Assembly: GCA_038215095.1 (NCBI GenBank)
Contig: JBBQRG010000061.1
Location: 1 to 17,928, forward strand
Direction of reading: 5' to 3'
DNA length: 17,928 bases
Origin: DATACN01 sp038215095
Lineage (GTDB): Bacteria; Actinomycetota; Thermoleophilia; Solirubrobacterales; Thermoleophilaceae
The position numbers and the translations under genes are program-made. Shown here one piece after another: positions 1-6,577 of the stretch; position 1 is the first letter of the stretch; each line of letters starts with the position of its first letter. The notes under the pieces are model-generated. The model was not told the DNA's origin. It saw only the letters and a program-made list of their open reading frames with translations, and made no database searches.

Positions 1-120
1 AGGCGGGGCGCTCGGGGGCTCGGGCGCAGGGGAGTCGCCCAAGCCGTATTCGCCAAGCGTTGAGAACTCGACGACTATGTCGAGCGCGGTGCCGAGCCGC
101 TCTGTGAACCGGGGGAACAT
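1..120 (-). CDS. N-terminal fragment of an unidentified protein (runs off left edge)
   Basis: An open frame begins at an ATG whose first base is 120 and stays open to the window edge, giving 40 residues. It begins MFPRFTERLGTALDIVVEFS and then turns Pro-rich. The first half has balanced composition with alternating hydrophobic and charged residues, unlike the Arg/Pro-rich shadows of GC-rich DNA, so I think it is real. I do not recognise the family and propose no function. There is no Shine-Dalgarno sequence, but TAGGTT lies nine bases before the ATG, as at other apparently leaderless starts here. It lies downstream of mrpD on the same strand, separated by a perfect inverted repeat, so it is probably a separate transcription unit. 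Confidence 0.5.
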   Translation of the reverse strand, partial: MFPRFTERLGTALDIVVEFSTLGEYGLGDSPAPEPPSAPP

Positions 121-129
121 GCGTTCGGA

Positions 130-135
130 AACCTA
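130..135 (-). promoter_or_regulatory. candidate -10 box TAGGTT for the left-edge gene
   Basis: On the minus strand TAGGTT fits the actinobacterial -10 consensus TANNNT and ends nine bases before the ATG at 120. That spacing would start transcription at or next to the start codon. No convincing -35 is visible. The inference rests on the same arrangement recurring before three other genes. Confidence 0.35.
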
Positions 136-165
136 CGATCGCGCGCGGACGGAAGGCGCGATCGT
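135..165. terminator. perfect 10-bp inverted repeat after mrpD (terminator or operator)
   Basis: The arms ACGATCGCGC (135-144) and GCGCGATCGT (156-165) are perfect reverse complements around an 11-base loop. The repeat starts 23 bases past the mrpD stop and could end the antiporter transcript. No clear T-tract follows on the minus strand (AGGTTTCC only), so a classical intrinsic terminator is not certain. It also reaches the candidate -10 box of the next gene and covers where its -35 would lie, so an operator is an alternative. Confidence 0.5.
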
Positions 166-188
166 GCAACTTCGCTTGCAGTTCCGGC

Positions 189-2021
189 CTAGGTGGACAA
201 CGTGGCCGCGAAAAGCGCCGCAAGGAGGGCGGTTCCGACCGTGAGCCAGGCCACGTAATCGGCCACGAGGCCCGAGTGGAGCGCCCTCAGGCGGCCCAGG
301 AAGGCGCCCGCGGCGTCCTCGACGGAGACCAGCGCGCTTCCGCGCAGGCGGCCCCGCAACAGGGCCGCGCCGGCCAATGCGACCGCCACGAGCACGGACC
401 CGACCCCGACGGCCACGCCCATGGCGTCCACGGAGTGGGTGGCCACCTGCACGGGCGGCGCACCGGTGGCGCCGTGCAACACCGAGGCCGCGTAGGCGGA
501 GCGGTCCACGAACTGGGCTGCTGCGCGCTCGGCGCGGTGGCCGATTCCCGGAACGAGGCTCAATCCCAGCCCGGCCACAGCCAGAGCCAGGGCGGGCACG
601 GTCATCGTGCGCGGCACCCGGTCGTGGCGGTAGTCCAGCTCGGGATCGGTCTCGTCGGGGGAGGGCTCGTCGCCCGCGAGGGGATCTCGGACCGGCCCAA
701 GGCCCAGGAAGACCCTGCCGGCGGCCCGCAGCAGCGCCCCGCCGGTGAGCGCCGAGCTGAGCAGGAACACGATGGAGACCCACCACAGGCCGGCGTCCGT
801 CGCGGCCGACTCCACGAGCGTCTTCCCGAAGAAGGGGCCGAAGGGCGGCAGTGACGCCACCCCAAGGGCGCAGATCGCGAACAGCGGCCCGGTGAGCTTC
901 AGCTCGCGCCCGCGGCCGCGTAGGCGCAGCTCGTCCACGTTCTCGCGCAGGTGCTGGATGACACCCACCGATACGAACAGCGCGGCCTTTACGCAGCCGT
1001 CGGCCACGACGAAGAGCGCGGTGCCCGCGAGGCCGGCCGCGTCGAACAGGCCGAGCCCGATCAGGAAGAGCCCCACGTGGCTGACCGTGGCGAACGCGAG
1101 CATGCGCTTCAGGTGGCGCTGGCCGAAGCACATGGCCCCGCCGAGCAGGGCGGTCAGCGTGCCCACGCCCACCAGCACCGCCTGCAGGCCCGGATCGCCC
1201 GGGTCGAGGACGCCCGAGAACACCGTCCAGTAGACCCGAGCGAGCGCGTAGAGGCCGAGCTCGCTCATGGCGGCCGAGAGCAGCAGGCACACCGGGGTGG
1301 GGGCGACCGAATAGGCGTCCGCCAGCCAGAAGTGGAACGGCACGACGGCCGCCTTCACGAGGAAGCCGACGGCGATCAGCGTGAAGGACACGATCACCAG
1401 GCCGTCCGGCGAGTGGCCGGCCAGCGTGGCGCCGATCTGGGCCATGTTGAGCGCGCCCGTGCGCCCGTACAGCAGGGCGATCCCGATCAGGATGAAGAAG
1501 GCGCCGATCGTGTTGGTGACCGCGAAGTTGAGCGCGCCCTGGAGCGGCCCTTCCTCCTCGATGTCGTAGGCCACGAGCGCGTAGGCGGCCACGCTCATCA
1601 GCTCGAAGAAGACGAACAGGTTGAACAGGTCGCCCGTGTAGCCGAAGCCGAGCATCCCGGCCAGGAACACGAGCATCAGCGCGTGGAAGAGCGGCCCGAC
1701 CACCACGAAGTAGCGCCAGGAGAACACGAACGCCGTCACGAACAGCAGCGCGCAGAACAGTCCCAGGCTGGCGCTGAGCTGGTCGATCGTGAAGGACACG
1801 CCGATCGCCACCCCGTGCCGCGGCTCCCAGCCCCCGAACCAGTAGACGATTCGGCCCTTGGACGCCTCGTGGAGCAGAAACGCGCAGAGCACCGCAGAGG
1901 CGGACGCCGCGGCCAGCGAGGCCACGTCCACCACCCGCCGCGGGATCAGCCAGGACGTGCCGACCAGCAGCGCCGCCGTGGTCATCGGCACCGCGATCGC
2001 CAGCGGCGCGAGGTCACCCAC
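189..2021 (-). CDS. mrpD: Mrp-type cation/proton antiporter subunit D (NuoL/M/N family)
   Basis: This 610-residue polytopic membrane protein is the proton-conducting antiporter-like subunit of an Mrp/MBH-type complex, in the same family as complex I NuoL/M/N. Family landmarks are Glu140 in LFVFFELMS, Lys223 in FLVKAAVVPFHFWLADAY, Glu254 in MSELGLY, the LKRMLAFATVSH segment with Lys305, Lys345 in CVKAALFV, and Lys400 in LPPFGPFFGK. These acidic and basic residues form the proton path in relatives. A charged cytoplasmic linker at about 435-470 (rich in Asp, Glu, Pro) precedes the last helices. The GTG start overlaps the mrpC stop by 8 bases, so it is translationally coupled and is the last antiporter gene of the operon. 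It is longer than a typical MrpD (about 500) because of the linker and C-terminal helices. It is the only NuoL/M/N-like subunit in the window. Confidence 0.93.
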   Translation of the reverse strand: MGDLAPLAIAVPMTTAALLVGTSWLIPRRVVDVASLAAASASAVLCAFLLHEASKGRIVYWFGGWEPRHGVAIGVSFTIDQLSASLGLFCALLFVTAFVFSWRYFVVVGPLFHALMLVFLAGMLGFGYTGDLFNLFVFFELMSVAAYALVAYDIEEEGPLQGALNFAVTNTIGAFFILIGIALLYGRTGALNMAQIGATLAGHSPDGLVIVSFTLIAVGFLVKAAVVPFHFWLADAYSVAPTPVCLLLSAAMSELGLYALARVYWTVFSGVLDPGDPGLQAVLVGVGTLTALLGGAMCFGQRHLKRMLAFATVSHVGLFLIGLGLFDAAGLAGTALFVVADGCVKAALFVSVGVIQHLRENVDELRLRGRGRELKLTGPLFAICALGVASLPPFGPFFGKTLVESAATDAGLWWVSIVFLLSSALTGGALLRAAGRVFLGLGPVRDPLAGDEPSPDETDPELDYRHDRVPRTMTVPALALAVAGLGLSLVPGIGHRAERAAAQFVDRSAYAASVLHGATGAPPVQVATHSVDAMGVAVGVGSVLVAVALAGAALLRGRLRGSALVSVEDAAGAFLGRLRALHSGLVADYVAWLTVGTALLAALFAATLST

Positions 2022-2364
2022 GGCGGCTCCCGGGCCGGAGCTTCTCGGGATCGAGCGTGCCGTAGCGCTTGTGCGCCTGCACGGCCAGCGACAGCAGCAG
2101 CGCCGTGACGGTCACGCCCACCACCACATCGGCGAGGGTGAGCGCCTGCACCACCGGGTCCACCGCCCGAGTGCCCACGCGCACCGTGTCGAAGATCGGC
2201 GCTACCGCGTCCTTCTTGTAGCCGATCGACAGCAGCACCAGGTAAGACGCCGACTGCACCACGGCAAGGCAGGTCACGAGGTGGACCAGGTTGCGGCTGG
2301 TGACCACCCCGTACAGGCCGATCACCACGATCCAGGCCGCCACGGCGTAGGGGAGGAAGCTCAT
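2014..2364 (-). CDS. mrpC: Mrp-type antiporter subunit C (NuoK-like)
   Basis: This 116-residue protein has three predicted membrane segments: residues about 5-22, 27-48 and 72-93. It is the NuoK-like small subunit of the Mrp complex. The segment ALTLADVVVGVTVTALLLSL is the family hallmark (compare ALVLTAIVI in NuoK/MrpC). The ATG overlaps the mrpB stop (ATGA, 2361-2364) and the end overlaps the mrpD start, so it is made in a coupled run. The length matches the family norm (about 110). In the complex it packs beside MrpD and contributes acidic residues within the membrane. Confidence 0.9.
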   Translation of the reverse strand: MSFLPYAVAAWIVVIGLYGVVTSRNLVHLVTCLAVVQSASYLVLLSIGYKKDAVAPIFDTVRVGTRAVDPVVQALTLADVVVGVTVTALLLSLAVQAHKRYGTLDPEKLRPGSRRG

Positions 2365-3140
2365 GGGCCCTCCCGCTTGCGGCCGCCCGAGGTGCCGCGC
2401 CGCACGAGCGTCTGGAGCAGGAACTCGGACAGCATGAAGGCGAAGCCGCCGGTGACCGCCAGCCCCACCGCGACGTTGCTGAACGGGATCAGCCCGGCCG
2501 AGTCGAGCTGGCCCGGCGTGCCCTTGCCGAGCACGTTCTCGAAGAAGGTGGTCCCGAAGATCAGGCCCGCGAGGCCGATCAGCACGAAGCCCACCGCGCC
2601 GGCGCCCTCCGCGGCCTCGATCAGCTCGGTCGGGCCCACGCGACGCATCGTCATGTAGTCAGCGGAGAGGTAGGTCAGCAGCAGCGCGGTGGCCAGGATC
2701 ACGCCGCCCTGAAAGCCGCCGCCGGGCGTCTGGTGACCGTGCAGGACCACGTAGATGCCCACCAGCACGGTCGGCGCCACCAGGCCGAGGCCTGCCACGC
2801 GGATCGCCAGGCTCGTCTCCGGCACCCGCCTGCCGGGGGCGTCGTCGTGGGGGTCGCGGGAGCTCTCGTCGTGCAGGGTGCGCAGCAGGCTGGCCACGCC
2901 CACCACGGCGGCGAACAGGATGAACTCCTCGCCCAGCGTGTCGATGGCCCGGTAGTCGAAGTTCACCGCCGTAACGATGTCGGTGTTGGAGCGCTCCGGC
3001 ACGGCGATCTTGTTGAGCACGTCACCGTAGGGGCCCACGTAGTGGCCGAAGTCGGGCAACCCGGAGAAGCCCCAGATCAGGTAGATGAAGAGGCCGGCGC
3101 CGGCCACGAGGAACACGTAGCGGCGCACCTTGGGCGTCAC
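2361..3140 (-). CDS. mrpB: Mrp-type antiporter subunit B with N-terminal MbhE-like domain
   Basis: This 259-residue membrane protein has two parts. Residues 1-90 resemble MbhE or the extreme C-terminus of MrpA: a first helix at about 8-25, then NFDYRAIDTLGEEFILFAAV, which carries the FDxRxxDTLGE signature. Residues about 118-250 are an MnhB domain with the diagnostic HGHQTPGGGFQGGVILATAL. In archaeal mbh operons these two parts are separate genes (mbhE, mbhF), and in Bacillus-type Mrp the first part belongs to MrpA, so this is a distinct arrangement. The ATG overlaps the preceding stop and the end overlaps mrpC, both by 4 bases. The family assignment is secure; the ion specificity cannot be read from sequence. 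Confidence 0.92.
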   Translation of the reverse strand: MTPKVRRYVFLVAGAGLFIYLIWGFSGLPDFGHYVGPYGDVLNKIAVPERSNTDIVTAVNFDYRAIDTLGEEFILFAAVVGVASLLRTLHDESSRDPHDDAPGRRVPETSLAIRVAGLGLVAPTVLVGIYVVLHGHQTPGGGFQGGVILATALLLTYLSADYMTMRRVGPTELIEAAEGAGAVGFVLIGLAGLIFGTTFFENVLGKGTPGQLDSAGLIPFSNVAVGLAVTGGFAFMLSEFLLQTLVRRGTSGGRKREGP

Positions 3141-3403
3141 TCGCCGCGCTCCTCGGCCTCGTCCTCGGTCTCCATCGCCTTCACCTTCGCCAGCGCCAGC
3201 AGCACCATGAGCGGCAGCGCGACGGCGCCGACCGCGGTCTGGGACAGCGCCACGTCGGGCGCCTCGAAGGCGAAGAAAAGCACGCCCAGCACGAGGCCGT
3301 AGAGGCTGGCAACCATCGCTTGTCGCAGCGGGTCGCGGGTCAGCGCGACGGCGGTGGCCACCGCCGCCACCAGGACGAGCGCTAGCGGCTGGAGGACTTC
3401 GAT
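3137..3403 (-). CDS. DUF4040/MbhD-like antiporter subunit, apparent ATC start
   Basis: This 88-residue membrane protein matches the DUF4040 (MbhD, MrpA C-terminal) family: RDPLRQAMVASLYGLVLG, then EAPDVALSQTAVGAVALPL with the conserved APDVALxxxAVGA, and an acidic tail. It should sit between MrpG and MrpB and line the ion path. The frame is open into mrpG, but there is no ATG, GTG or TTG near the expected start. An ATC at 3403 lies five bases after a strong AAAGGAG and gives the expected N-terminus (IEVLQPLALVLV). The next usable codon, a GTG 11 codons in, would cut the first helix and has no such ribosome site. It overlaps mrpG by 22 bases and mrpB by 4. Confidence 0.85.
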   Translation of the reverse strand: MEVLQPLALVLVAAVATAVALTRDPLRQAMVASLYGLVLGVLFFAFEAPDVALSQTAVGAVALPLMVLLALAKVKAMETEDEAEERGE

Positions 3404-3732
3404 GGGTGCTCCTTTCGCTCGTGCTCGTGCGAGAGGATCACGAAGCGGCCGTGGTCGCGCACGCGGCCCGCCCGCGCCGTGGCGTGCAGCACCACCGGCC
3501 CGGTGCCGAGCATCACGATCGCCACCAGCACGGCCTTGATGCCGGCGGAGGAGAGCGGCTCCTGCACCAGCACGGCGCCCGCCAGCGCGATCGGGGCGAT
3601 GACCGTGGCCGGCCCGGTGAAGTGCAGCTTGTCCCACGAGTTGCCCGCCAGCACGAGGCCGGCGCAGCTCAGCGCCACCGACGCGGCGCCCACGGCCAGC
3701 AGCAGCCCCACGGCCACGTCGCCCACGTTCAC
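3382..3732 (-). CDS. mrpG: Mrp-type antiporter subunit G
   Basis: This 116-residue protein has three predicted membrane helices: about residues 3-25, 40-58 and 64-82. It carries the MnhG-family pattern with GNSWDKLHFTGPATVIAPIA near the first loop, matching the conserved DxxxRLHxxT region of MrpG, and GIKAVLVAIVMLGTGPVVLHA. A hydrophilic tail rich in His, Glu and Lys follows. The GTG start overlaps the mrpF stop (GTGA, 3729-3732). Its 3' end contains the ribosome site and first codons of the DUF4040 gene. It is a structural subunit of the membrane antiporter complex. Confidence 0.9.
   Translation of the reverse strand: MNVGDVAVGLLLAVGAASVALSCAGLVLAGNSWDKLHFTGPATVIAPIALAGAVLVQEPLSSAGIKAVLVAIVMLGTGPVVLHATARAGRVRDHGRFVILSHEHERKEHPSKSSSR
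3409..3415 (-). promoter_or_regulatory. ribosome binding site AAAGGAG that fixes the ATC start
   Basis: Read on the minus strand, AAAGGAG sits inside the 3' end of mrpG, five bases before the ATC at 3403. No standard start codon lies at suitable spacing after it, so it is the main reason for proposing ATC as the start. Confidence 0.6.
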
Positions 3733-3980
3733 ACCCAGCGCTCCAGGAAGCGGGCGAAGGCGAGCGAGCCGGCGAAGGACAGCAGCGCGCTCACCAGGGC
3801 CAGGTCCATGAAGGAGTCGTGGTGCAGGCCCTGGGCGATGCACAGCAGCACGAGCGTGGTGATTGTGGAGGCAAGCTCGAGGGCGCCGAGAGCGCCCACG
3901 ATCTCGGCGTGCACGACCACCCACAGGCAGGGCCCGAGACCCACCATGAGCACGATGGCGGCGACCAGGAAGATGTTCAC
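3729..3980 (-). CDS. mrpF: Mrp-type antiporter subunit F
   Basis: This 83-residue protein is mostly three hydrophobic helices: about residues 2-22, 28-46 and 56-75. The pattern of MrpF/MnhF is present: a short N-terminal helix ending in GPCLWVVV, then ELASTITTLVLLCIAQ, then SFMDLALVSALLSFAGSLAFARF. The GTG start at 3980 overlaps the mrpE stop (GTGA). The frame extends further upstream, but only as Arg/Ala-rich sequence inside mrpE, so I reject the longer version. The length is close to the family norm (about 85-95). Confidence 0.9.
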   Translation of the reverse strand: MNIFLVAAIVLMVGLGPCLWVVVHAEIVGALGALELASTITTLVLLCIAQGLHHDSFMDLALVSALLSFAGSLAFARFLERWV

Positions 3981-4510
3981 CCGGCAGGCGCCCCCGGGTC
4001 GACGTCGGGCGGCCGCTCGGTGGGCACGAGCTGGTGCACGAGCACGCTGTCGCGCTTCTCGTCGAAGCCGATCACGTAGGTGTTCGGCCCCACGCCGCCG
4101 AGCCACTTCGCCACCGCCCGGCGGGCCTCAGAGTGCGGGTCCTCGCCGGCGCAACCCTCGAAGTGGATCACGCGGAAGCTGCCGCGCATGGTCTTCTTGC
4201 CGGTCAGCTGCAGCCACAGCGCGCGGGTGAGCATGAAGCAGTCCACCGCTACCTCGCGTGGCAGCCGGATGAAGGCGCGCACCCAGCGGGGATCGCCGGC
4301 GAACGGCGCGTAGCCGCGCGAGCGAACCAACTCGACGGCGGTCGCGGCGACGGCGGCGGCGATCGCCCCCGCCAGGAGCTCGAGCAGCTCGGTCTTGAAC
4401 ACCAGGAGCAGCCAGAGGCCGAGGCAGATGGCCCACCAGGCCAGCCAAAAGGCCACGCGCTGGCCCGGGCTGTGGAGCGACCGGCGGTTGCTCTGGCGGC
4501 GCTGCGGCAT
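3977..4510 (-). CDS. mrpE: Mrp-type antiporter subunit E
   Basis: This 177-residue protein has a basic N-terminus, a hydrophobic pair of helices at about residues 18-60, and a soluble C-terminal domain. The family segments are RLPREVAVDCFMLTRALW (MrpE typically has a Val/Ile-rich stretch here), then GSFRVIHFEG and the late SNTITPGT-equivalent region NTYVIGFDEKRDSVLVHQLV. The ATG at 4510 lies 8 bases after the dehydrogenase stop, implying cotranscription. The frame runs further upstream through the dehydrogenase gene as Arg-rich shadow sequence, which I excluded. It is the first antiporter gene of the run. Confidence 0.9.
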   Translation of the reverse strand: MPQRRQSNRRSLHSPGQRVAFWLAWWAICLGLWLLLVFKTELLELLAGAIAAAVAATAVELVRSRGYAPFAGDPRWVRAFIRLPREVAVDCFMLTRALWLQLTGKKTMRGSFRVIHFEGCAGEDPHSEARRAVAKWLGGVGPNTYVIGFDEKRDSVLVHQLVPTERPPDVDPGAPAG

Positions 4511-4518
4511 ACCCGGGG

Positions 4519-5649
4519 CTAGATCGAGGACCAGATGTCGATCTTCGTGCGCACGCGCGAGATCACCTCGTCGGTGAACTCCGTGGTGGTGCTGTGCCCG
4601 CCGAGGTCGGTGGTGCGCACGCCGGTGGCCGTGGCCTCGAGGACCGACTCGTAGATCCCCCGCGAGGCGGTGTCGGCGCCGTCGTGGCCCATCTGGCCGG
4701 CGTTGTTCAGCACCGCGGCGGCGGCCAGGATCATCGCCATCGGGTTGGCCACGTCCTTGCCCTGCAGGGCCGGCGCGGTGCCGTGCGGCGCCTCGGCCAT
4801 AACCACCTGCGGCTCGTAGTCGTCGTCGAGCGCGAACAACACGGATTCGGCGCCGGCGATCGAGCCGAACAGCGGCATGACGAGGTCGGAAAGGCAGTCG
4901 CCGTCGCGGTTGAGCGCGGGCACCACGAGCGGGGCGTCGCCCGCGCCGGAGATCAGGCCGGCGTAGGTGGCGTCGATCAGCACCGGGCTGTAGGGCACCT
5001 CGGGATGGCGCTCGGACGCCGCGTCCATCTCCTCCTTGAGCATGCCCTCGTAGACGGGGCTGACGGTCCACTTGGGGCCGCCGTACACTCGCCCGTGGAT
5101 GCGGCTCGCGGTGCGGAAGCTGTACTCGGACACCGCGGCACAGACGGTGCGGCTGATGCGCTCGGTCCGGTAGGCGATCTCGTCCCCGTCCTCGTCCTCG
5201 CGCCACTGCTTGGCGCCGTAGGCGTCGCCCACGGCCATGCGCACCACGGCGATCGGGTAGTGCACCCCCGCCACCGGCGTCACGCCCGGGATGCGGCGGC
5301 CGGTGCGGATGATCACCTTGCCGTCGACCTCCTCGCGCAGGATGCGGTTGGGGCTGCCCACGTCGTCCTTGCCCTCGGGCGTGATCGTGGCCGCCTTCAG
5401 GCCGAAGCCGGCCTCGAGCATCGCCTTGGCCGCCGCGGTCACGACCTCGTTGCCGGTCTTGCGGCGGTTCTCGAGGGAGAGGTCGTAGTGCTCGAGCTCG
5501 GCCTCGACCTTCGTCACGCCGGGGTCCAGCACCCGCAGCGCCTGGTCGAGCAGCTCCTGGCCCGTCTCGTCGCCCTCCAGCACGATAATCCGCAGTGCCG
5601 TGGACGAGGCCGCGGGCTGGCCCGCGGCGGAGTCATGCTGTCCAGCCAT
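4519..5649 (-). CDS. Isocitrate/isopropylmalate-family dehydrogenase (probable isocitrate dehydrogenase)
   Basis: This 376-residue cytoplasmic enzyme belongs to the beta-decarboxylating dehydrogenases. The most likely reaction is isocitrate to 2-oxoglutarate with NAD(P)+. S99-P-N101-xxx-R105 matches the SxNxxxR isocitrate-binding motif of E. coli Icd. RTGRR (115-119) supplies more substrate-binding Arg. LIDATYAG and RDGDCLSD hold the metal-binding Asp region, and HGTAP (289-293) is the nucleotide loop. Downstream of HGTAP the residues are Ala294, Leu295 and Ala301, not the Lys/Tyr/Val of NADP-type E. coli Icd; Ala at the last position is seen in NAD-type enzymes, so NAD use is plausible. A 3-isopropylmalate or homoisocitrate enzyme is less likely. 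It leads the Mrp operon. TAGATT sits eight bases before the ATG, suggesting a leaderless start. Confidence 0.85.
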   Translation of the reverse strand: MAGQHDSAAGQPAASSTALRIIVLEGDETGQELLDQALRVLDPGVTKVEAELEHYDLSLENRRKTGNEVVTAAAKAMLEAGFGLKAATITPEGKDDVGSPNRILREEVDGKVIIRTGRRIPGVTPVAGVHYPIAVVRMAVGDAYGAKQWREDEDGDEIAYRTERISRTVCAAVSEYSFRTASRIHGRVYGGPKWTVSPVYEGMLKEEMDAASERHPEVPYSPVLIDATYAGLISGAGDAPLVVPALNRDGDCLSDLVMPLFGSIAGAESVLFALDDDYEPQVVMAEAPHGTAPALQGKDVANPMAMILAAAAVLNNAGQMGHDGADTASRGIYESVLEATATGVRTTDLGGHSTTTEFTDEVISRVRTKIDIWSSI

Positions 5650-5983
5650 GGGCGCGGAATCTATAGCGCAGTGCACCTGGTGCGGAAAGCACGTCGAGCG
5701 CGGCGATGGCTGGCGCATGCTCGAGATCCCGGGGGAGCGGAGCGCCGTCTTCTGCCGCCTCGAGCATGTGGTGCCGTGGCACATCCAGGGCTCGCGCTGG
5801 GAGGCCGGGGATGCGGGCGAGCCGCCCGTCGGGGAGCTCGAGCACTGCTCCCACTGCGGCGAGCCGCTCGGCGACGTGCGCGTGCTGGCGGTCCGCCACC
5901 GCGGCGACCACCGCATCCCCGACGCCTTCTGCTCGGCCGACCACCTGGCGGCCTGGGCCAGGGCCGGCGGGCGCTGGGGCTAG
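5648..5983 (+). CDS. Small protein with two tandem CxxC...CxxxH zinc-binding repeats
   Basis: This 111-residue soluble protein contains the same motif twice: C9-x2-C12-x23-C36-x3-H40-x3-W44, and C67-x2-C70-x24-C95-x3-H99-x3-W103. In both copies the first pair is followed by Gly, and the second Cys follows Phe (VFC, AFC). Each repeat has a complete C3H zinc site, so I infer two small treble-clef or TRASH/MYM-like zinc ribbons that arose by duplication. The function is unknown; such domains bind metal, nucleic acid or partner proteins. The ATG at 5648 shares two bases with the divergent dehydrogenase ATG; a GTG at 5600 is an alternative start but would add 16 residues lying opposite the dehydrogenase. 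The stop overlaps the convergent HD-domain gene in a shared CTAG. Confidence 0.75.
   Translation: MGAESIAQCTWCGKHVERGDGWRMLEIPGERSAVFCRLEHVVPWHIQGSRWEAGDAGEPPVGELEHCSHCGEPLGDVRVLAVRHRGDHRIPDAFCSADHLAAWARAGGRWG
5658..5663 (-). promoter_or_regulatory. candidate -10 box TAGATT for the dehydrogenase-mrp operon
   Basis: On the minus strand the sequence CTATAGATT is a rare AT-rich island, and TAGATT fits TANNNT. It ends eight bases before the ATG at 5649, and no Shine-Dalgarno sequence is present, which fits leaderless transcription. It lies inside the first codons of the divergent zinc-binding gene. The -35 is not obvious. Confidence 0.5.
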
Positions 5984-6570
5984 TCGCCCTTGCCGGGCTG
6001 CTGGTCCGCTGCCAGGCCGAGGTCGGTGGCGCGCTCCTCGAGCGCCCCGATCAGCAGGGCCACGTGGTCGTCGAACTCCACGTCCAGCTCCTCGGCCGCC
6101 TCGCGCACCTCGTCGCGGTTCACGCCGGCCGCGAAGCTCGGCTGCTTGAGCTTCTTCTTCACTGACTTCGGCGTCATGCCCTCGATGCCGGTGGGCCGGA
6201 CCAGCGCGCAGGCCGAGATGAAGCCCGTCAGCTCGTCGACCGCGTAAAGCGTCTTGGCCAGGCGCGTCTCACGTGAGACGCCCATGAACGGCGCGTGGCC
6301 GGCCACCGCGTCGATCAGCTCCTGCGGATAGCCCTTCTGCTCGAACAGCTCGAGCGCCTTGCGCGGGTGGCCGGTGTCGAGGTCGGGGTAGCGCTCGTAG
6401 TCGAGGTCGTGCAGGAGGGCCGTGACCGAGTAGAGCTGTTCGTCCTGGCCCTCCTCCCGGGCGTAGGCGAGCATTCCCGCCTCGACGCCCAGCAGGTGCT
6501 TTCTCAGCGAATCGTTCTGGATCCACTCCTCGACCAGGGACCAGGCTTCCTCGCGAGTGGGGGTGGGCAT
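5980..6570 (-). CDS. HD-domain metal-dependent phosphohydrolase
   Basis: This 196-residue cytoplasmic protein has an HD/HDIG-type fold. The candidate metal ligands are His25 in KHLLGVE, His54-Asp55 in ALLHDLDYE, His68 in GHPRKALE, His92 in AGHAPF and Asp112 in AVDELTG. The C-terminal half has SVKKKLKQPSFAAGVNRDEV, typical of a widespread small HD-hydrolase family whose substrate is not established. The chosen ATG at 6570 starts a charged helix; the open frame extends upstream only as low-quality sequence. TACCCT lies seven bases before this ATG, with no Shine-Dalgarno sequence, suggesting a leaderless message. It is divergent from murA and its stop overlaps the convergent zinc-binding gene by 4 bases. 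Confidence 0.85.
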   Translation of the reverse strand: MPTPTREEAWSLVEEWIQNDSLRKHLLGVEAGMLAYAREEGQDEQLYSVTALLHDLDYERYPDLDTGHPRKALELFEQKGYPQELIDAVAGHAPFMGVSRETRLAKTLYAVDELTGFISACALVRPTGIEGMTPKSVKKKLKQPSFAAGVNRDEVREAAEELDVEFDDHVALLIGALEERATDLGLAADQQPGKGD

Positions 6571-6577
6571 GGCGGGC

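Noticed and set aside
951..2108. Plus-strand open frame of 385 codons opposite mrpD, and a 523-codon one at 4594-6165
   Set aside because: The sense strand encodes clear membrane-protein and dehydrogenase motifs. The plus-strand products are His/Glu/Gln/Arg-rich with no family resemblance.
5600..5647. GTG start extending the zinc-binding protein by 16 residues
   Set aside because: The extra residues lie opposite the dehydrogenase N-terminus and the first zinc motif begins soon after the ATG. It is kept only as an alternative.
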